Positions 55,195 through 60,670 of a DNA stretch of 60,670 bases are shown piece after piece. Below the pieces are notes generated by a model. The model was not told the origin of the DNA. It did no database searches and saw only the letters and a list, made by a program, of their open reading frames with translations. How positions within the stretch are numbered: the first letter of the stretch is position 1; every line of letters starts with the position of its first letter. The DNA is from Burkholderiales bacterium (lineage in GTDB: Bacteria > Pseudomonadota > Gammaproteobacteria > Burkholderiales > SG8-39), in the NCBI GenBank assembly GCA_020848075.1, contig JADLAV010000001.1:1-60670 (forward strand), written 5' to 3'. The translations under genes were made by a program, and so were the position numbers.

Positions 55195-56727
55195 TCAGCG
55201 CGCGCTGGCGAATTTTTCGCGCAGGACGCTTTTCTGCACCTTGCCGAGCGCCGTGCGCGGCAGCGCGTCGACGAACACCATCTTCTTCGGCGCCTTGTAA
55301 CCGCCGATGTAGGCACGGCAGTGCGCGACCACGTCCTCGGCGCGCAGCGTCTTGCCCCACTTGCAGCAGATCACCGCGAACACCGCCTCGCCGAGCGTCG
55401 CGTCGGGCACGCCGATCACCGCCGCTTCGGCGATATCGGGATGGCGGTAGAGCGCCGCCTCGACCTCGGTCGAGTACACGTTCTCGCCGCCGGAGATGAT
55501 CACGTCCTTGGTCCGGTCGACGAGGGTCAGATAGCCGTCGGCATCGAGCCGGCCGACATCGCCGGTGTGAAACCAGCCCCCGCGGAAGCCGCGGGCGTTT
55601 TCCTCCGGGCGGTTGAAGTAGCCCGGGCTGACGTTCGGCCCGCGCACCACCACCTCGCCCGTTTCGCCGGGCGGCAGCTCGCGGTCTGCGTGATCGACGA
55701 TCCGCAACTGCACGCCGACCACGGGCGTGCCGACCGACTTGAGCCGCTCGAAGTCCCCGGACGCGAAGCAGCGCTCGTGCATGCGCTCGTCCATGGTGGT
55801 GAGGATCGGTGCGGTTTCGGTCAATCCATAGCCCTGGTACCAGCCGACGCCGGGGAAACGCCCCCGTGCCGCCTGGAGCCACTCGAGCGGCATGGGGCTC
55901 GAGCCGTAGTAGATCAGGCGCAGCGACGAGAGGTCGCATTGCGCGGCCTCCGGTGCATCGGCCATCAGCTTGATCATCGTCGGCACGAGGTTGGTCACGG
56001 TCACGCGGTGTCCGGCGATCGCCGCGAAAATGCCCGCGGGCGTGAACTGGGCCAGGTACGCGTGGCCGCACGCGAGCATGTAGCAGGCCGTCGCGTTCAT
56101 GTCCGCGGAATGGAACATCGGCGCGACGTGCAGGTAGACGTCGTCCGGGCGGATGCCGAGCGCGACCGCGTTCTGCCAGCCGTCGGCGAGGATGTTCCGG
56201 TGCGTCAAGCGCACGCCCTTGCTGCGCCCCGTGGTCCCGCCCGTGTAGAGAAGGATCGCGTCGTCGTTCTCGTCGCATTCCCGGAGCGGAGCCGGAGCGG
56301 CCGTCGCGAGCAGCGCTTCGTACTCACCGGGCTCGCCCGCGGCTTCGACCGGCAGCACGCGCTCGCCCCAGCGCTCGAGCGTGCTCTCGGCGAATCGCGG
56401 CGCGAATTCCCGCGCGGCGAACACGATTCTCGCGTCCGCGTCCTCCAGGATCGCCGCGATCTCGAGCGCGCTCAGACGCCAATTGATCGGAACGGGAATG
56501 ATTCCGGTCCAGTATCCGGCCCAGAGCAGCTCGGCGCAGCGAAAGCCGTTGCGCAGCACGATCGCGTAGCGGTCCCCCGGACGCAAACCCTGCGCCGCGA
56601 GCAGACCGGCCGCGCGCGCGACGCGTCCGGCAAATTGCGCCCAGGTGAAGCCGCCCTCCTCGTCGAGGATCGCCGCCCGGCTGCCGTGCAGCCGGGCGTT
56701 TTCGACGATCAGCGTGGCAAGACTCAT
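55195..56727 (-). CDS. AMP-dependent acyl-CoA synthetase/ligase
   Basis: 510 residues. LLYTGGTTGRSKGVRLTHRN (AMP site, about residue 155), YQGYGLTETAPILTTMDER (about 290), GWFHTGDVGRLDADGYLTLVDRTKD (about 390) and catalytic Lys in ALGKVQKSVLREKF. Converges with the thioesterase gene (74-bp gap). Substrate uncertain. Confidence 0.91.
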   Translation of the reverse strand: MSLATLIVENARLHGSRAAILDEEGGFTWAQFAGRVARAAGLLAAQGLRPGDRYAIVLRNGFRCAELLWAGYWTGIIPVPINWRLSALEIAAILEDADARIVFAAREFAPRFAESTLERWGERVLPVEAAGEPGEYEALLATAAPAPLRECDENDDAILLYTGGTTGRSKGVRLTHRNILADGWQNAVALGIRPDDVYLHVAPMFHSADMNATACYMLACGHAYLAQFTPAGIFAAIAGHRVTVTNLVPTMIKLMADAPEAAQCDLSSLRLIYYGSSPMPLEWLQAARGRFPGVGWYQGYGLTETAPILTTMDERMHERCFASGDFERLKSVGTPVVGVQLRIVDHADRELPPGETGEVVVRGPNVSPGYFNRPEENARGFRGGWFHTGDVGRLDADGYLTLVDRTKDVIISGGENVYSTEVEAALYRHPDIAEAAVIGVPDATLGEAVFAVICCKWGKTLRAEDVVAHCRAYIGGYKAPKKMVFVDALPRTALGKVQKSVLREKFASAR

Positions 56728-57032
56728 CGCGCACTCCCTGGTACCGGCATCGGCTCGCCAGACGTGCGGCCGAACGAAAAGCGTGCGGCCGAGCCGAGCC
56801 AGGCAATCGTAGCGACCCCCGCCTGCGGTCGCAATGGCCTCGCCTCAGGGCTCCGGCCTAGGGTGCGCCTTCGGTGCGCTCGTTCGTCCGCAGCCGTTGG
56901 TGCGACGCCGAAATTGCGCACCAGGCATCGCCGCCCCGGATCAGGCTCGGGCGGGTGAGGCTCGGCGTTTGACACTGTGGATGGGCGTCCCTATGATGGC
57001 CGATCACCTGGTCGGAGAGAGGGGAGGAGACC
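56728..57032. other. 305-bp divergent intergenic region with the liv promoter
   Basis: Between the AMP-ligase (minus) and the substrate-binding gene (plus). The only clear element is the promoter at 56969-56997. Minus-strand open frames here have no domain and overlap the promoter. Confidence 0.5.
56969..56997 (+). promoter_or_regulatory. Near-consensus sigma-70 promoter of the Liv importer operon
   Basis: TTGACA (56969-56974), exactly 17 bp, TATGAT (56992-56997). Eleven of twelve consensus bases match. Expected transcript start near 57004, with a GGGGAGGAG ribosome site before the GTG at 57033. Confidence 0.82.
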
Positions 57033-58298
57033 GTGGCGAATACGCGTTGGTTTGACCTTGCGATGGCCCTCGCGATGGTCGTGGCGGCGCCGGCAGCACT
57101 GGCGCAGGCCGGCACCGTGCGGCTGGGGTTGCTCACTTCGATGACGGGTCCGGCGGCGGGGACCGGCCTCGACCAGCAGCGCGCGGCCACGCTCGCGGTC
57201 GAGGAGATCAATGCCGCGGGCGGTGTATCGGTGGGCGGAAAGAAGCTCAAGCTCGAGCTCGTGACCGGCGACGACCAGACCTCGCGCGAGGGAGCGGTTT
57301 CGGGAGTGACCAGGCTCCTCGTCGAGGACAAGGTGGACGTGGTGTTCGGCGGCCTGGGAAGCGCGTTCGGCATGGCGGCGCTCCCGCTCATCCGGGATCG
57401 CGGCGTGCCCTACATCCCGACGCCTTCGACGCCCTTGTTCACGCGCACCATGGAGCTGGGACCCGATCCGACGAAGTCGATGGTGTTCCACTACCAGGGA
57501 ACCGGCCTCATGTACGGCGCGGCGACCGCGGATTTCATCGCCCAGGCGCTCAGGCGCGGCGAGCGCGCGAAGGTCGTCTGGCTGTATCAGGACTCGCCGT
57601 TCGGCGCCGAATACGTGCGCGGCTACTCTGACCGCATCAAGGAGCGGAACCTTCCGCTCGATACCGTCGCGACCGAGCGCTTCAAGGTCGGCGAGACCGA
57701 CTACCGGGCGCAGCTCACGAAGATCAAGGCGCTCGCGCCCGACGTGCTCGTCCCGATGGGCTTTCGCGGCGAGACGGTGGCGATGATCCAGCAGGCGGTG
57801 CTCGACGTCGGCCTGGATCGCAAGAAGACCGCGATCGGGCCGGTCTGCGCCTGCGCCGACGATCCGCTTTACTACAAGGATCTCGGCCGGGTCGGAGAGT
57901 ACACGACGATCCTCAGCCTCTACAGCACGTACGCGGCGCCGAAGAATCGGTTGTTCGCGCGCTGGGAGCCGTTTCGCGAGTTGTTCGTCAAGCGTTACGG
58001 CATTCTCCCCGGGGTGATGGGCGTTTCGGCCTACGACTCGGTCCACATCGCGGCCAAGGCGATCGAACTCGCGGGCTCGCTCGACAAGGCGAAGATCGTC
58101 GATGCGCTCGGCCGGCTCGAGATGGATCAGCAGGTTCTGCCCGTGAACGGTGGAAAACTCCGCTTCGATCCGAAGTTCCGCGAGGTCGATTTCTACCTGA
58201 TCGCGCAGCAGCTTCTCTGGGACGACAAGGTGAAGGAGCTGCGGCCCGTCGTCGTCTGGCCACACGAGGTCGCCGAGGCGAAATACCGCCAGCCGTGA
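57033..58298 (+). CDS. Branched-chain amino-acid-type ABC transporter substrate-binding protein
   Basis: 421 residues from a GTG behind GGGGAGGAG. Signal peptide at about residues 8-25 (LAMALAMVVAAPAALAQA). The mature protein has the LivK/periplasmic-binding type 1 fold: VRLGLLTSMTGPAAGTG, VDVVFGGLGSAFGMAALPLI, PYIPTPSTPLF. The ligand may be an amino acid or an aromatic/organic acid. Confidence 0.92.
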   Translation: MANTRWFDLAMALAMVVAAPAALAQAGTVRLGLLTSMTGPAAGTGLDQQRAATLAVEEINAAGGVSVGGKKLKLELVTGDDQTSREGAVSGVTRLLVEDKVDVVFGGLGSAFGMAALPLIRDRGVPYIPTPSTPLFTRTMELGPDPTKSMVFHYQGTGLMYGAATADFIAQALRRGERAKVVWLYQDSPFGAEYVRGYSDRIKERNLPLDTVATERFKVGETDYRAQLTKIKALAPDVLVPMGFRGETVAMIQQAVLDVGLDRKKTAIGPVCACADDPLYYKDLGRVGEYTTILSLYSTYAAPKNRLFARWEPFRELFVKRYGILPGVMGVSAYDSVHIAAKAIELAGSLDKAKIVDALGRLEMDQQVLPVNGGKLRFDPKFREVDFYLIAQQLLWDDKVKELRPVVVWPHEVAEAKYRQP

Positions 58299-58335
58299 GT
58301 CTCGGGGGTCGGTGCGTCCCGGGACCGACCCTGTC

Positions 58336-59220
58336 ATGGTCCTCGACTCCTCGAGCCTGCTCCAGATCCTGATCTGGGGCCTGGTGGTGGGCTCCATCTA
58401 CATGCTGCTCGCCACCGGGCTCACGCTGATCTTCGGCGTCATGAAGATCGTGAACTTCGCTCAGGGCGAGCTGATGATGTGGGGGGCGTTTCTCACGTTC
58501 CTGCTCGCGCGGTGGCTCGAGGTCAACCCGTACGCGGCGCTCGCCGGCTCCGCGCTGCTCGTGGGCCTCGCCGGCGTCGCGATCGAGCGCTTCGGCTTCT
58601 CCCGCATCCGGGGAACGGCGAAGATCAACGAAATCTTCCTCTCGATCGCGTTGATCCTCGTGCTGCAGAACACCCTGGCGCGGGTGTTCGTGCCTTACTT
58701 CCGCGAGTATGCCCAGATCCGGACGCCCTACGCGACCGAGTTCTTCGACCTCGGGGTCATCAATCTGCGCTACGACTTCGTGATCCTGATCGGGCTTGCC
58801 TGGGCGCTCATGCTCGGCCTCGGGTATTTCCTGTACCGGACCGCGGTCGGTCGGGATCTGCGCGCCACGAGCCAGAACCGCTCCGCCGCGATGCTGATGG
58901 GAATCGATGTGCGCCGCGTCGACATGCTGTGCTTCTGCATCGGCGCTGCGCTCGCCGCGGTCGCCGGCTCGCTCTACGGCGTGATCAACCCGTTCAGTCC
59001 GTATGCGGGCACGATCGCGGCCATCAAGGCGTTCGCGGTCATCATCCTCGGCGGTCTCGGCAGCGTGACCGGTGCCGTGGTGGGCGGGCTGCTCTACGGC
59101 GTCGTCGAGAGCGTCGCGACGTTCTTTCTCGGCGGCTCGTGGCGCGACGCGATCGCCTTCGTCCTGCTGATCGTGGTGCTGATGCTGCGGCCCGAGGGCA
59201 TCTTCAAGGAGGGTGGGTGA
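58336..59220 (+). CDS. Branched-chain amino-acid-type ABC permease, LivH-like
   Basis: 294 residues from the ATG at 58336; a GTG at 58312 would add eight non-conserved residues. About eight membrane helices. GLVVGSIYMLLATGLTLIFGVMKIVNFAQGE (N-terminal LivH signature) and KAFAVIILGGLGSVTGAVVGGLLYG. Its stop overlaps the next start (GTGA). Confidence 0.93.
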   Translation: MVLDSSSLLQILIWGLVVGSIYMLLATGLTLIFGVMKIVNFAQGELMMWGAFLTFLLARWLEVNPYAALAGSALLVGLAGVAIERFGFSRIRGTAKINEIFLSIALILVLQNTLARVFVPYFREYAQIRTPYATEFFDLGVINLRYDFVILIGLAWALMLGLGYFLYRTAVGRDLRATSQNRSAAMLMGIDVRRVDMLCFCIGAALAAVAGSLYGVINPFSPYAGTIAAIKAFAVIILGGLGSVTGAVVGGLLYGVVESVATFFLGGSWRDAIAFVLLIVVLMLRPEGIFKEGG

Positions 59221-60218
59221 GCCCCGCGCGGCGCGCGCCCGCCCCGGGCGGGCGCCGCCGCCGGCCCGTCGCGCTGATCGCGCTCGGCATGCTCGTGGCC
59301 GGCGGGCTCTTCGCCGCGCTGGTGCGCGACCAGTTCACCCTCCAGATCCTCACTTTCGTCTTCATCTTCGCGATCTACGCCCAGTCGTGGAACCTGGCCG
59401 CGCACTCGGGCCAGTACTCGCTCGGCCATGCGACTTTCCTGGGTCTCGGCGCATATGCCTCGGTGCTCCTCGCCGGCCGGCTCGGCATTCCGGTGGCGCT
59501 CGCCATGTTCATCGGGCCGCTTCTGCCCGCCCTGGTCGCGCTCGGCATCGCACGGCTCTGCCTGCGGCTGAGGGAGTGGTATCTCGGGATGGTGACCTTC
59601 GGCTTCACCGCGATCGTCCAGGTGCTGGTGGTCGAGCAGTTCGGCTGGCTCACGAACCGCTGGGACGGCGTCGAGGCGCGCTCGCTCTGGCCCGGAGCGC
59701 TCTCCGTCGAGACCGTCGGGGTTCTGAGCTATCTCGCGGCGCTCGCCCTCATGGTCGGGTCGTACCTCTTTGCGGCGGCGATGATGGGCTCGAAGACCGG
59801 GCTTGCCCTCGCGGCCATCCACGACAACGAGCTCGTCGCGAGAGTCTCCGGCGTGAACGTGCGCGGCTACCGGCTGCTCGCGATGACCGTCTCGGGCTAT
59901 CTCGCCGGGCTCGCCGGCGCGCTCAACAGCCACACGCTCACGCGTCACATCTCTCCCGGCATTTTCGGCATCGAGGATTCGATCTGGCCGCTGCTGTACA
60001 CGATCGCCGGCGGCCTGCGAACGCCCGAGGGCCCGATTCTCGGCACGCTGATCGTGCGCGTCTTCTGGGAGTGGACGCTGCGCGAGCTGGGTGGATTCGA
60101 GAGCCTGATTCTGATCGGCGCCGCCCTGGCGCTGATCGTGATGTTCTTTCCGCAGGGCCTGTACGTGCTGGTGACCCGGGTGGCCGAGTGGACACGCACG
60201 CGAGTGCGAGCCGGGTGA
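59217..60218 (+). CDS. Branched-chain amino-acid-type ABC permease, LivM-like
   Basis: 333 residues from the GTG at 59217. After a basic leader, about nine membrane helices. NLAAHSGQYSLGHATFLGLGAY (LivM signature) and AIHDNELVARVSGVNVRGYRLLAM (EAA-like loop, about residue 200). Translationally coupled to the genes on both sides by GTGA overlaps. Confidence 0.93.
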   Translation: MSPARRAPAPGGRRRRPVALIALGMLVAGGLFAALVRDQFTLQILTFVFIFAIYAQSWNLAAHSGQYSLGHATFLGLGAYASVLLAGRLGIPVALAMFIGPLLPALVALGIARLCLRLREWYLGMVTFGFTAIVQVLVVEQFGWLTNRWDGVEARSLWPGALSVETVGVLSYLAALALMVGSYLFAAAMMGSKTGLALAAIHDNELVARVSGVNVRGYRLLAMTVSGYLAGLAGALNSHTLTRHISPGIFGIEDSIWPLLYTIAGGLRTPEGPILGTLIVRVFWEWTLRELGGFESLILIGAALALIVMFFPQGLYVLVTRVAEWTRTRVRAG

Positions 60219-60670
60219 GCCTCGTTCGCTGCCAAGGCGTCACCAAGAGCTTCGGCGGGCTGCGAGCGCTCAACGCCGTCGAGCTGGAGATCCGGGCGGG
60301 CGAGATCGTCGGCCTCATCGGGCCCAACGGCGCGGGCAAGTCGACGTTCATCAACGCGATCACCGGCGTGCACCGGCCCGAGGCCGGCTCGATCACCTTC
60401 GACGGGCACGAGCTCACGCGGCTTCCGCCCGAACGCATCACGCGGCTCGGCGTGGCCCGGACCTTCCAGATTCCCCAACCCTTCCACACGCTCACGGTGC
60501 TCGAGAACGTCATGGTGGGCGCCGCCTTCGGCCGGGGCGGCGCGGCGCTGCGGGACGCCGAGGACCAGGCGGCGGAACTGCTCGGCTTCGTCGGCCTCGC
60601 CGACAAGGCAGGCGCAAGGGCGGACGCCCTCACCATCGCCGAGCTGCGCCGGCTCGAGCTCGCGCGCGCG
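60215..60670 (+). CDS. Branched-chain amino-acid-type ABC ATPase, LivG-like (cut by window end)
   Basis: Starts at the GTG overlapping the LivM stop and runs off the window after 152 codons. Walker A is GLIGPNGAGKSTFINAITGV (about residues 34-53), Q-loop ARTFQIPQPFH (about 85-95) follows. The signature and Walker B motifs lie beyond the end. A LivF gene is expected further downstream. Confidence 0.93.
   Translation, partial: MSLVRCQGVTKSFGGLRALNAVELEIRAGEIVGLIGPNGAGKSTFINAITGVHRPEAGSITFDGHELTRLPPERITRLGVARTFQIPQPFHTLTVLENVMVGAAFGRGGAALRDAEDQAAELLGFVGLADKAGARADALTIAELRRLELARA

Overview
The window is about 60.7 kb of GC-rich (clearly above 65 %) bacterial DNA with gene content typical of a sulfur-oxidising betaproteobacterium: an oxidative-type dissimilatory sulfite reductase (rDsr) operon with dsrE/F/H and dsrL, a DUF1631 protein, an NfeD/SPFH pair, a PaaI thioesterase, lone CoxL-like proteins and several acyl-CoA/AMP-ligase genes. 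I saw no rRNA, tRNA, CRISPR array, intact insertion sequence or prophage.

Region 1 (175-11874, minus strand) is a complete dsrABEFHCMKLJOP operon. It ends with a TrpD2/YbiB-like glycosyltransferase-3 protein directly after dsrP; no dsrN, dsrR or dsrS follows. Its signature residues are intact: the DsrC tail cysteines, the DsrE cysteine, three haem c sites in DsrJ and a Tat signal on DsrO. Facing away from dsrA on the plus strand (12184-15229) is a second unit: a small unknown protein, a Cas6/Cmx6-like protein with no CRISPR array, a double-TusA sulfurtransferase, an unknown helical protein and a uroporphyrinogen-III methyltransferase that would supply sirohaem precursor. This divergent set is the best candidate for an undescribed rDsr accessory module.

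Region 2 (15213-29646) is mostly housekeeping: a HAD phosphatase, an Ap4A phosphorylase, a small dimeric-barrel protein, a diguanylate cyclase, a PilZ protein, a CoxL-like molybdoprotein, a methyltransferase, SPFH/NfeD membrane proteins, small membrane proteins, DUF1631 and a rhomboid protease.

Region 3 (29646-41861) is fatty or aromatic acyl-CoA metabolism: SDR, PhzF-like isomerase, enoyl-CoA hydratase, acyl-CoA ligase, ketopantoate reductase-like protein, bifunctional hydratase/3-hydroxyacyl-CoA dehydrogenase, methyltransferase, thiolase and a second CoxL-like protein, then a short internally deleted remnant of a MetE-like gene. Two intergenic arrays of a 7-bp repeat lie here.

Region 4 (41917-51613) holds a ThDP-dependent decarboxylase-like enzyme, a TetR regulator, and a minus-strand set (NitT/TauT-type ABC importer with two permeases, SDR, DHB-AMP-ligase-like enzyme, amidohydrolase) that looks like uptake and catabolism of an organic, perhaps aromatic, acid. 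A candidate promoter with a palindromic operator sits before the binding-protein gene.

Region 5 (51808-54444) is a second sulfur cluster on the minus strand: DsrE-like, TusA, SQR-like flavoprotein and a DUF1641 protein made of three 60-residue repeats. It probably delivers sulfur to the same TusA/DsrEFH/DsrC relay.

Region 6 (54693-60670) has a thioesterase, an AMP-ligase and a branched-chain amino-acid-type ABC importer (LivK, LivH, LivM and a LivG cut by the window end) behind a near-consensus sigma-70 promoter.
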